The notes under the pieces: model-generated
Told to the model about the DNA's origin: nothing
Database searches by the model: none
Seen by the model: only the letters and a program-made list of their open reading frames with translations
Assembly (NCBI RefSeq): GCF_019734195.1
Contig: NZ_JAASHM010000014.1
Span: 1-64,000, forward strand
Source: Clostridium sp. K13
GTDB taxonomy: Bacteria > Bacillota > Clostridia > Clostridiales > Clostridiaceae
Length of the DNA stretch: 64,000 bases
Reading direction: 5' to 3'
Position numbers and translations under genes: made by a program
Shown here: positions 1 to 7,859 of the stretch, in pieces
Position numbering within the stretch: position 1 is the first letter of the stretch
Layout of the letters: each line of letters begins with the position of its first letter

Positions 1-30
1 TTAGTGTATAAAATTTTGAACAATTAAAAA

Positions 31-86
31 GGAGTTGTATTCAGACTGAATTTATTAATTCAATCTGATACAGCTCCATTTTTTAT
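31..86. terminator. Bidirectional Rho-independent terminator
   Basis: A long imperfect inverted repeat (left arm 31-52, right arm about 57-76) is flanked by an A-run on the left and a T-run on the right, so it can terminate in both directions. It lies just 3' of the minus-strand Crp/Fnr gene and would end that transcript as well as any transcript entering from the left edge. Confidence 0.75.
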
Positions 87-87
87 T

Positions 88-759
88 TTATGTAATAAGA
101 GAATTAGATGAAACTTTCTCTAAATAGGAGCGATCTATAATTTTATAGAACTTACCGTTTTTAACTAATTTATTTGTGCTACAAAATAAATTAATTATTC
201 TTAATAAATGTCTATAGCTTGTACATAAAAGTTCGGCACATTCTGTTAAGTTGTAAGAGAAAATTCCATCTTTTTCAGTTTTTAATATAAAAGAGGCTAA
301 CCTACTTTCTAATGATTCATAAAGGTTGATACATGTAGTATTATTCATATAGCTAAGTCTTTCACCTAGGTTTTGACAAATATATCTTAAGAATATCACA
401 TCATTTAAAAGCAAATCCCTATATTTCATTGATATACCAATACAATAAGCTTTGGAGGTGGCTTGAACTGAGGCTGTAGGAGGTTTATTCCATAAACTAC
501 AGGTTTCGCCTACGATTTCAAAAGAATTAAAAAGAGTTATAGACATTATTTTACCTGAAGTTGAGTGAGAAAAAACTTTTAGTTTTCCACTTACTAAAAA
601 ATATAGATAATCAGAACATTCACCTTCATTAATTAAAAAATCTCCTTTATTTAAAGAAAAAAGTTCTAATAAGTTAGTAATATCTTGTGAAAATAGTTCA
701 GAAATACCGGTATTATTAACATATGTATCTAATAATTCTTGGTTTTTAACATTTATCAT
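88..759 (-). CDS. Crp/Fnr family transcriptional regulator
   Basis: About 223 residues. The N-terminal cyclic-nucleotide-binding-like beta barrel (about 20-120) contains the typical GDFLINEGE and YLYFLVSGKLKVF strands. A dimerisation helix follows, then a C-terminal winged helix (about 155-215). No FNR-type cysteine cluster for a 4Fe-4S centre is obvious, so the effector is unknown; the layout is like YeiL/ArcR-type members. A TTG codon further upstream would lie inside the Shine-Dalgarno, so the ATG at 759 is preferred, although its GGAGGA spacing is short. It is divergent from the ABC importer operon, and a perfect dyad of Crp/Fnr style lies in the shared intergenic region, which suggests it controls that operon. 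Confidence 0.85.
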   Translation of the reverse strand: MINVKNQELLDTYVNNTGISELFSQDITNLLELFSLNKGDFLINEGECSDYLYFLVSGKLKVFSHSTSGKIMSITLFNSFEIVGETCSLWNKPPTASVQATSKAYCIGISMKYRDLLLNDVIFLRYICQNLGERLSYMNNTTCINLYESLESRLASFILKTEKDGIFSYNLTECAELLCTSYRHLLRIINLFCSTNKLVKNGKFYKIIDRSYLEKVSSNSLIT

Positions 760-1030
760 AGTTCCTCCCAATAAGTGAGTAAATTAATAATATTGTTCGT
801 TTATTTATATTCATAATTTTAACATACAGAAAAATATATAACAATAAGTTCTAAAACTAAGAAAAATAAGGAAATACATAAAGTTTGTAAAAATAAAATT
901 TTACAAATACCCAATTAATATTTAGTAAAATATTAAATTAGTTTATATAATTTATCTAGATAAAATGGAATTATTTAAGAAAAAACGAATATTAACATAG
1001 AAAACTAAAAAAATATACAGTTTTTTCGTC

Positions 1031-1077
1031 AAAATATGACTTATGTCATATTTTTTAATGTATATAATTATTATAAT
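1031..1077 (+). promoter_or_regulatory. Crp/Fnr-type operator and promoter of the BMP importer operon
   Basis: In the 350-bp gap between the divergent genes, 1031-1054 is a perfect 10-bp inverted repeat around a 4-bp centre (core ATATGAC-TTAT-GTCATAT). A TATAAT box lies at 1072-1077. If transcription starts seven bases after that box, the dyad is centred at -41.5, the classic class II activator position. No good -35 box is present, which fits an activator-dependent promoter. An alternative TATAAT at 1063-1068 would move the centre to about -32. The rest of the gap (760-1030) is AT-rich with nothing else recognised. Confidence 0.6.
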
Positions 1078-1110
1078 TAAATTAACAAATGAACTATAGG
1101 AGATGAAATA

Positions 1111-2169
1111 ATGAAAAAAATAATAACTTCTTTACTACTTATTATGACAACATTTCTTTTTGCTGGATGTTCTAATTCAGGAAATGATAAATCAGCAGGA
1201 AGTCAAGGTACTGATGGAGATTATTCAAAATTAAATATAGCTTTAATTTCAGATACAATTGGGACAGAACAATTTATTCTTCAAGCATACGAAGCTTTAG
1301 AAGAAGCAAGTGAAACTTATGGATTCAATATGACATCTATTGAATGTACAGATACTGCTGCATGGGAAGAAAATACTCTTGCTGCATCTAATGAAGGATA
1401 TGATTTAATTATAGGAATTGGATGGCAAGCTGCTGATCCATTTAGTGATGCTGCAGATAAATTTCCAAATACAAAATATGCTGTAATTGATACAACTGCA
1501 TCTAATGAAAAGGTAACAAGTTTTGGATTTGATGAAGCACAAGGAGCATACGTTTTAGGAGTAATGGTTGGAACAGCCTTCCCTAATGAAAGCTTATATG
1601 GATATATTGCATCATTCCAAACACAAGCAACTTACAAATATAGATACGGATTTTCTGAAGGTGTAAAATCTGTTAATCCAAATGCTAACTTTATGTATAA
1701 CTATATTAACTCATATAATGATACAAACTTAGCTTATGAATATACATTACAACAAAAGGCGGCAGGAGCTAACTTTATATTTGGTGGAGTATCTGCTAGT
1801 GCAAATTCAGGTATATATCAAGCAGCTCAAGAGTTAAGTAAAAAGGGTACACCAATATACACAACTGGATTAAGTATTGACCAAACAACTTCTGAAAACC
1901 CAAGTATTATTAGTGGATTATTAAAGAATACTGGTGCTGTTATGAATACTATAATTGATGAATTCTTAGCTGGTGAATTAAATGGTGGTTCACAAGTTCT
2001 TGGATTAAAAGAAGGAGCATTTGGAGTTGTTGGTGTTTCTCCAGAAGAAATGAATTATAGAAATACTGAAATTATAACTGATGAAGTTATAGCAGCTGGT
2101 AAGGCAGCAGCAGAAAAGATTATTTCAGGCGAAATAGTAATAGAAGTTCCTGAAGAGTCTGCAAACTAA
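1111..2169 (+). CDS. BMP family ABC transporter substrate-binding lipoprotein
   Basis: A 352-residue lipoprotein with a lipobox ending at Cys20 (FLFAGC), so it is exported and anchored to the outer face of the membrane. The body is a BMP/PnrA-like periplasmic-binding fold; this family usually binds purine nucleosides in related systems (Bmp/PnrA, NupA). It starts the operon with the ATPase and two permeases that follow. A start 7 bases after AGGAGA is well supported. The hairpin immediately downstream may allow more of this mRNA than of the transporter genes. The exact ligand cannot be read from the sequence. Confidence 0.85.
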   Translation: MKKIITSLLLIMTTFLFAGCSNSGNDKSAGSQGTDGDYSKLNIALISDTIGTEQFILQAYEALEEASETYGFNMTSIECTDTAAWEENTLAASNEGYDLIIGIGWQAADPFSDAADKFPNTKYAVIDTTASNEKVTSFGFDEAQGAYVLGVMVGTAFPNESLYGYIASFQTQATYKYRYGFSEGVKSVNPNANFMYNYINSYNDTNLAYEYTLQQKAAGANFIFGGVSASANSGIYQAAQELSKKGTPIYTTGLSIDQTTSENPSIISGLLKNTGAVMNTIIDEFLAGELNGGSQVLGLKEGAFGVVGVSPEEMNYRNTEIITDEVIAAGKAAAEKIISGEIVIEVPEESAN

Positions 2170-2210
2170 TTAGGGTATAATTTATATTTAGTGTACTTAA
2201 TATAAGGGGC

Positions 2211-2234
2211 AGAGGCAATTTTTGCTTTGCCTCT
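2211..2234 (+). other. Intercistronic hairpin after the binding-protein gene
   Basis: Arms AGAGGCAA (2211-2218) and TTGCCTCT (2227-2234) pair perfectly. No T-run follows, so this is probably a partial terminator or mRNA-stabilising stem. Such stems are common between a binding-protein gene and its less abundant transporter genes. Confidence 0.5.
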
Positions 2235-2275
2235 TATTATATTCCAGATTAATTTAGAAAAGGAGTAACTTTGAC

Positions 2276-3784
2276 ATGCTTTTAGAAATGAAAAATATTG
2301 TTAAAACCTATGGTAATGTAGTAGCTAACAACAAGGTTAATATTAATCTTAATAAAGGAGAGATACTAGCTGTTGTTGGAGAGAATGGTGCAGGAAAGTC
2401 TACTATAATGAAGATACTTTATGGATTAGAAAAGCCAGACTCAGGAGAAATATTTATAGATGGTAAGAAGATGAATTTTCATAATCCATCAGATGCAATG
2501 AAACAGGGAATAGGAATGGTTCAACAACATTTTATGCTTTTTGAATCAATGACTGTTGCAGAAAATATTGTATATAAAAATGAAATGAAAAAAGGAATAT
2601 TTTTTGATTATAAAAAGAATATTCAAATGGTAGAAGAGCTTTCAAAGCGTTATATGTTAGATGTAGATCCAAATGCTATTGTTGAGGAATGTCCTGTTGG
2701 CCTTCAACAACGTGTTGAAATATTAAAAACTCTTTATCAAAATGCAGATATTATAATTTTTGATGAACCTTCTGCAGTTCTTACTCCTATTGAAGTGGAC
2801 GAGCTTTTAAAAACTATGAAACAGTTAGCTAAATTAGGTAAAAGCTTAATAATTATAACTCATAAGCTTCATGAAGTTATGGAAGTTGCAGATAGAGTAG
2901 TAGTAATGAGACTTGGAGAAGTTGTTGCTGAAAAATTAAAGAAAGATACAAGTATAGAAGAGTTATCTTATTTAATGGTAGGAAGACAAATCGCTAATAG
3001 AGTAATTCCTGAAAAGGAAGCTAAAGAACAGCTTTTAGAGGTTAAAAATTTAACTTTAAAGGGTGAACATAATAAAAACATCTTAAATAATGTTAACTTA
3101 CATATTAAAAAAGGTGAAATAGTAGGTATTGCAGGTGTATCTGGTAACGGTCAATCTGAGCTTATTAGATGTATAACAGGATTAGATAAGGTTGATAGTG
3201 GTAATGTAATTATTAATAAAAAGGATATCACAAATAATACTGTAATGGGTATAAGAGAAGCCGGTATTGCTCATATTCCAGAGGATAGATATATGTGGGG
3301 AAGTGCACCGGAGGCAACACTTGCTGAGAATGCATTAATGGGATATGAAGATAGTGAAGAATTCTCTAAAAAAGGAATTTTAAATATTAATAAAGTTACA
3401 AAGCATGCTGTAGAGTTAATTTCAAAATTTAGAGTTAAAGCTGATTCACATACACAAAAAATAAAAGAGCTTTCAGGTGGAAATGCACAAAAACTTATCG
3501 TTGCAAGAGAAATGTCTATGGAGACTCCACTTATTATTGCTTGTGAACCTACAAGAGGGATTGATATAGGAGCAATAGAGTTTATTCATGATCAACTTGT
3601 TGCAAAGAGAAATAAAGGAGATAGTGTATTATTGGTATCTTCAGAATTAAGTGAGATTATGGACTTAAGTGATAGAATTTATGTAATTTATGATGGGGAA
3701 ATTGTTGGTGAATTTAAAAGAGGAAGTATTGATGAAAAGGCATTAGGTCTTTTAATGGTAGGAGGTAAAAATAATGAAAAGTAA
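2276..3784 (+). CDS. BMP-type (nucleoside/sugar-like) ABC transporter, dual ATPase subunit
   Basis: A 502-residue protein with two tandem ABC domains, as in RbsA/NupB-type ATPases. The first domain has Walker [10 protein letters not shown] (about residues 37-45) and a degenerate signature (CPVGLQQRVEI). The second has a weakened P-loop (GVSGNGQSE) but a good signature LSGGNAQKLIVARE, followed by CEPTRGID. This asymmetry is normal for the family. It powers uptake together with the two permeases downstream; the last codons overlap the next gene by 11 bases, showing translational coupling. Confidence 0.88.
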   Translation: MLLEMKNIVKTYGNVVANNKVNINLNKGEILAVVGENGAGKSTIMKILYGLEKPDSGEIFIDGKKMNFHNPSDAMKQGIGMVQQHFMLFESMTVAENIVYKNEMKKGIFFDYKKNIQMVEELSKRYMLDVDPNAIVEECPVGLQQRVEILKTLYQNADIIIFDEPSAVLTPIEVDELLKTMKQLAKLGKSLIIITHKLHEVMEVADRVVVMRLGEVVAEKLKKDTSIEELSYLMVGRQIANRVIPEKEAKEQLLEVKNLTLKGEHNKNILNNVNLHIKKGEIVGIAGVSGNGQSELIRCITGLDKVDSGNVIINKKDITNNTVMGIREAGIAHIPEDRYMWGSAPEATLAENALMGYEDSEEFSKKGILNINKVTKHAVELISKFRVKADSHTQKIKELSGGNAQKLIVAREMSMETPLIIACEPTRGIDIGAIEFIHDQLVAKRNKGDSVLLVSSELSEIMDLSDRIYVIYDGEIVGEFKRGSIDEKALGLLMVGGKNNEK

Positions 3785-4877
3785 AAGCTCGTTATCAGGA
3801 AGTATTACAAGAAGTAAACTTTCAACTATATTTGAACCATTAAAACATCCTCTACAAGCTATTGTTGTTGGATTATTAATAGGTGGTGTAATTATTGCAC
3901 TTTCTGGATTTAATCCTTTTGAAGCAATTATAGGAATGTTTAAAGGTGGATTTGGCTCAACTTATTATTTAACTACAACCTTAACACGTTCTATTCCTAT
4001 TATATTTGCTGGACTTTCTGGTGCATTAGCTTGGGGATCTGGTTATTCTAGTTTAGGTGCTGCAGGGCAGATGGTTTTAGGTGCCTTTACTTCATCAGTT
4101 GTAGCTGTAATATGTCCAGGGGCACCAGCATTTGTTGTTATAATATCTATTATTAGTGGTGCTTTAGTAGGGATTTTATATTCACTTATTTCAGCATATG
4201 TAAGTGAAAGATTTAAGTTGGATTTACTTATTATAACTCTTATGATGAACTATGTTGCTGATTACATAGCATCTTACTTTACAACATATGTTGTAAAAGA
4301 CCCATTAGGTTTAGACTCATCAGCAATTCAAACTCAAAAGTTAACTGATAATATTTTACCTAAAATGTTTGAAGGATATTCATTACATTGGGGATTTGTA
4401 ATTGCAATTATTTGTGTCTTAATTGTACTTTTTATAATGAAGAGAACAAGTTTTGGATATAAAGCAAAGATGGGTGGATTAAATCCTAACTTTGCTAATT
4501 ATGGTGGTGTTAACAGTACTAAGATGATGTACTATGTATTAATGTTAAGTGGTGCATTAGCTGGTATTGGTGGTGCATGTGAAGTTTTAGGAACAAGATA
4601 TCGTTATGTTGATAATATGATTACATCTCCAGGATATGCATGGACTGGTATTATAGCTTCATTAATGTCAAGCAATCATCCAGTTGGTATTTTAGTAAGT
4701 AGTATTTTCTTAGCTGGTCTTACAACAGGGGGAAGTACTATCGAACGTAGTATGGGAGTACCATCTGAAGTAACAACGATTATTCAAGGAATTATCACCT
4801 TATTAATTACTGCAAAATTTGCTGTGAAGTGGTATAAGAAAAAACAAAATACAACAGATAAGAAGGGAGTACAATAA
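3774..4877 (+). CDS. BMP-type ABC transporter permease 1 (NupP/YufP-like)
   Basis: A 367-residue polytopic membrane protein with about ten hydrophobic segments of the BPD_transp_2 family, including the cytoplasmic loop and GALAGIGGACEVLG coupling region. It overlaps both neighbours (11 bases with the ATPase, stop/start overlap with permease 2). Paired with the next gene it would form the heterodimeric channel of a purine-nucleoside-like importer. The specificity is inferred from the binding protein family only. Confidence 0.85.
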   Translation: MKSKSSLSGSITRSKLSTIFEPLKHPLQAIVVGLLIGGVIIALSGFNPFEAIIGMFKGGFGSTYYLTTTLTRSIPIIFAGLSGALAWGSGYSSLGAAGQMVLGAFTSSVVAVICPGAPAFVVIISIISGALVGILYSLISAYVSERFKLDLLIITLMMNYVADYIASYFTTYVVKDPLGLDSSAIQTQKLTDNILPKMFEGYSLHWGFVIAIICVLIVLFIMKRTSFGYKAKMGGLNPNFANYGGVNSTKMMYYVLMLSGALAGIGGACEVLGTRYRYVDNMITSPGYAWTGIIASLMSSNHPVGILVSSIFLAGLTTGGSTIERSMGVPSEVTTIIQGIITLLITAKFAVKWYKKKQNTTDKKGVQ

Positions 4878-5794
4878 TGGAGTTAAGTGTAGATTATTTA
4901 GCAGTGGTAGCTAATTCCACTCTTCGTATGATGACACCTATTTTATTAGTTACATTAGCTGCAGCTATATGTTCTAAGGTACGTATTTTTAATATTGCAA
5001 TGGAAGGAACTATGCTAACAGGCGCATTTTTCAGTATTGTTGCAAATTATTACACTCATAATGTATTTTTATCTGTTCTTGCAGGTGCAATTAGTGGAAT
5101 GATAGTATCTGCTATTGTAGGATTTTGTATAATTAAATTAAAAGCATCTCCTGTTGTTGTTGGTATGGCAACTAATACTATGATGGGAGGAGTTACAACA
5201 TATTTACTTTATATAATTTTTAAAACAAAGGGAGTATTTACTGACCCTAGTTTAGTAAGTCTTCCAAAAATTGATTTACCTATTATTAAGGATATTCCTG
5301 TATTAGGGACTATTTTTTCAGGATTAACATTTGTTGATTATTTAGCATTTATACTAGCTATAGGAATGTATATATTCTTATATAAGACAGTATTAGGATA
5401 TAGATTACGTGCTATAGGTATAAATAAAGAAGCTGCAAGAAGTCTTGGTACTCCAGTAGAAAAGTATCAATTCCTTACAATAAGTTTATCAGGAATATTA
5501 TGTGGATTAGGTGGAGTTCTTCTTTCTATGGGAACTGTAACACTATTTATGCAAAACATGACTTCAGGACGTGGATATATTGCTATGGCTGCTAATAATT
5601 TAGGAAAGTCTCATCCAATAGGGGTTCTTTTATCAAGTTTATTCTTTGGATTCTCACAAGCAGCAGGAAATGTACTTCAGAATACATCTTTAAAAACACA
5701 AATTACAGCTTCTATTCCTTATGTAGCAACAATTGTTGCACTTATATTATTTAGTATACAAACTAAAAGAAATAAGAAAAAGAAGATTAAGTAG
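4877..5794 (+). CDS. BMP-type ABC transporter permease 2 (NupQ/YufQ-like)
   Basis: A 305-residue integral membrane protein of the same permease family as its upstream partner, with about nine hydrophobic segments and the coupling motif SGILCGLGGVLLSMG. Its ATG overlaps the stop of permease 1. Together with the 502-residue ATPase and the lipoprotein it completes a four-gene importer. The positively charged tail (KRNKKKKIK) is on the cytoplasmic side. Confidence 0.85.
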   Translation: MELSVDYLAVVANSTLRMMTPILLVTLAAAICSKVRIFNIAMEGTMLTGAFFSIVANYYTHNVFLSVLAGAISGMIVSAIVGFCIIKLKASPVVVGMATNTMMGGVTTYLLYIIFKTKGVFTDPSLVSLPKIDLPIIKDIPVLGTIFSGLTFVDYLAFILAIGMYIFLYKTVLGYRLRAIGINKEAARSLGTPVEKYQFLTISLSGILCGLGGVLLSMGTVTLFMQNMTSGRGYIAMAANNLGKSHPIGVLLSSLFFGFSQAAGNVLQNTSLKTQITASIPYVATIVALILFSIQTKRNKKKKIK

Positions 5795-5803
5795 GTGTAG
5801 AAT

Positions 5804-6601
5804 ATGAAGTTTTTACATTTATCAGATATTCACTTTTTAAGAGAGTATCCAAAAGCTGAAAAAGGTTATAATTCTATTTTTAATAATATGACAAGTCCTT
5901 TAATACAGATAAGAAAATCTTTAGAACAAATAGACTTAAGTAAAATAGATTTTGTTATTATAACTGGAGATTTAGTGGAATCAGGAACTTATGAAGATTA
6001 TGTAATTTTAAAAAGTGAATTAGAAAAATTATTAGGTAATACTCCATATATACTTACTTTAGGAAATCATGATAATAAAGAGGCTTTTTATAAGGGCTGG
6101 TTTAATAAAGAATGTAATGCTCCTTATAATACTGTTAATGAAATAGGTGAATTAAGAATAATTAGTTTTGATAATTCACAGTATAAAAATAGTGATGGAT
6201 TTATTTCAGATGAGCAGTATGAGTGGTTAGAAAATCAATTAAAGGGTAGCACTAAAAAAGATACTATTTTAATGCTTCATCATCATCTTATAAAAGATCA
6301 ATTTACTACACCAGCTGTTAGTTATGATGATAGATTTGAAAATATAATAAGAGAAAGTTCTATAATTGGAATTTTTGCTGGTCATACTCATCATCCTTTT
6401 AAAGGTTGTTTTGCAGAGAAGCCTTATTTCTCTACAGGTAGTCTTAGTTTTATAGGATATGATGAGAGTAATGGTATTGTAAGGTTTGAGGAAAGTGCCA
6501 AGTTTAGTCTTTGTACCTATGAAAATGGTGAAATATCAGTAGAGGTAATTTCGGCTTTAGATGATAATAAGTTATTAGGAGTAGTTAATTTTAGAGAATA
6601 A
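5804..6601 (+). CDS. Metallophosphoesterase, 3',5'-cAMP phosphodiesterase-like
   Basis: A 265-residue calcineurin-like phosphoesterase with all dimetal motifs in order: HLSDIHF near the N-terminus, GDLVESG, LGNHDN, HHHLI and GHTHHPF. There is no signal peptide, so it is cytosolic. The layout resembles CpdA/Icc-type enzymes. It starts nine bases after the second permease gene, so it is in the same operon; with a nucleoside-type importer and a Crp/Fnr regulator nearby, a nucleotide or cyclic-nucleotide substrate is an attractive but unproven guess. A terminator follows. Confidence 0.8.
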   Translation: MKFLHLSDIHFLREYPKAEKGYNSIFNNMTSPLIQIRKSLEQIDLSKIDFVIITGDLVESGTYEDYVILKSELEKLLGNTPYILTLGNHDNKEAFYKGWFNKECNAPYNTVNEIGELRIISFDNSQYKNSDGFISDEQYEWLENQLKGSTKKDTILMLHHHLIKDQFTTPAVSYDDRFENIIRESSIIGIFAGHTHHPFKGCFAEKPYFSTGSLSFIGYDESNGIVRFEESAKFSLCTYENGEISVEVISALDDNKLLGVVNFRE

Positions 6602-6620
6602 AATATAAATTAATATTTAA

Positions 6621-6662
6621 AAAAGATGATTTCTAATATTAAATAGGAATCATCTTTTTTTT
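6621..6662 (+). terminator. Terminator of the BMP importer operon
   Basis: Arms AAAAGATGATTTCT (6621-6634) and AGGAATCATCTTTT (6645-6658) form a stem, with a long T-run following directly. It closes the transcript after the phosphoesterase. Confidence 0.85.
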
Positions 6663-6677
6663 AGTATATTATAATAA

Positions 6678-6717
6678 TTGACATTATCAATTATTAGAGT
6701 ATAATTGATAGTATCAA
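6678..6717 (+). promoter_or_regulatory. Promoter with two MarR-like operators
   Basis: TTGACA (6678-6683), a 16-base spacer and TATAAT (6700-6705) form a good sigma-A promoter. Two 13-bp near-palindromes, TTGACATTATCAA (6678-6690) and TTGATAGTATCAA (6705-6717), cover the -35 box and the bases just after the -10 box. Between them a perfect inverted repeat TATCAATTAT/ATAATTGATA (6685-6694 and 6701-6710) is also visible. This is the expected layout for repression by a MarR dimer, most likely the product of the second gene of this unit. Confidence 0.7.
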
Positions 6718-6737
6718 GTATTTAAGAGGTGTTTTTT

Positions 6738-7298
6738 ATGAATAAATTAGATAAGTTTATAAATGAATTATGTGGAACATTTAATAATGATAGGCAAATA
6801 AATGATGAGTTAGAATCAGGAGAGTTAAAACATCCAAAGGCAAAGCATATAAATGGTGTTTGTAATGATAAGATAATTAATTTGCCAAATGATTTTTCAG
6901 GATATTTTGTTATTGAAGAAAGTTATTATGAACAAGGAAAATTTAAAAATATTCTTCCGCACCTATTCTTATTTACAGTTAATGAAGATGATAATATAGT
7001 TTTAACTTCTTATGAAATTCCAAGTAATATCTCAAAAGAAGAATTTAGAAATGATAATGAAAACTTAACCATGGATTATAAAGAACTTAAAGTTTCTTCT
7101 AAGTTTACTCCTATGGTTTACAAAGAAAAAAATAATGCGTATGAAGGAGAAAGTATTAGTAATTTTACACCAGAAACTGAATTTACTTTAAGGGAGAAAA
7201 TTGAAAATGGTAAAATGTATGTAAGTGAAGTTTTTAGAAAGAATGGTAAAATTACTTTTGGATTTGTTGATCCAATAGTTTATGAAAAAATAAGTTAA
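6738..7298 (+). CDS. Conserved hypothetical protein, possibly CpcT/CpeT-like
   Basis: About 186 residues with no signal peptide or membrane segment. I do not recognise it securely. The order of an N-terminal FNNDRQ, a central EESYYEQG and a beta-rich remainder recalls the CpcT/CpeT (lipocalin-like barrel) family, but similarity is weak. The ATG at 6738 is chosen because it sits 7 bases after AAGAGGTG; an upstream GTG lies inside that site. It is the first gene of a two-gene unit with the MarR regulator behind tandem MarR-like operators, so it is probably the regulator's main target. Confidence 0.55.
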   Translation: MNKLDKFINELCGTFNNDRQINDELESGELKHPKAKHINGVCNDKIINLPNDFSGYFVIEESYYEQGKFKNILPHLFLFTVNEDDNIVLTSYEIPSNISKEEFRNDNENLTMDYKELKVSSKFTPMVYKEKNNAYEGESISNFTPETEFTLREKIENGKMYVSEVFRKNGKITFGFVDPIVYEKIS

Positions 7299-7319
7299 TA
7301 TTAGAAAAGAGGAATATGA

Positions 7320-7733
7320 TTGTCATATAAAATATTAGGTAAATATTTATCAGATTTAAATAGAGACTTTATAAGATATTCTGAATCAAATCTATCGGAA
7401 TATGGATTAACTCTTAATATGTGGCGTTGCATGATAATAATAGAAAATAATAGAGGCTGCAATTTGAAAGACATAGCAAAAGCATTAAATGTAGATAGTG
7501 CAATTATAACAAGAAATATAAAAAAGCTTGAAGATTTAAATTATGTTATAAAAGTAAAAAGGGATAATGATAATAGATTTTTTGATTTATGCCTTACTGA
7601 TAAAGGATTAGATATTCTTAAGTTAATTAATGAATATCATGATAAATGGTATGAAAAAATAACTCATAATTTTAATGAAGAGGAAGTTAGTAATTTAATT
7701 AATCTACTTAATAAGCTTTGTAGTAATATTTAA
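7320..7733 (+). CDS. MarR family transcriptional regulator
   Basis: A 137-residue winged-helix protein with the MarR layout: N-terminal dimerisation helix, the helix-turn-helix around NLKDIAKALNVDSAIITRNIKKLED and the beta-wing VKRDNDNRFFDLCLTDKG. It begins with TTG preceded by AGAGGA six bases upstream; no in-frame ATG fits better. It is co-transcribed with the gene before it, and the two 13-bp palindromes at that promoter are its probable autoregulatory sites. The ligand is unknown. Confidence 0.85.
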   Translation: MSYKILGKYLSDLNRDFIRYSESNLSEYGLTLNMWRCMIIIENNRGCNLKDIAKALNVDSAIITRNIKKLEDLNYVIKVKRDNDNRFFDLCLTDKGLDILKLINEYHDKWYEKITHNFNEEEVSNLINLLNKLCSNI

Positions 7734-7754
7734 AATAAAAAAAATTAGATAAAG

Positions 7755-7785
7755 AGTCCAGTGACAAATGTTACTGGACTTTATT
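7755..7785 (+). terminator. Hairpin terminator after the marR unit
   Basis: Arms AGTCCAGTGAC (7755-7765) and GTTACTGGACT (7770-7780) pair with one G-T wobble. The T-run is short (TTATT), so termination may be partial. It separates the MarR unit from the ABC-F gene. Confidence 0.6.
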
Positions 7786-7859
7786 CGTAATGTAGAAAAT
7801 TAAAGATTATTAATAAGAATTTTGCACAAACTTTTTATAGGAGTAATTGGAGGTGTAAA

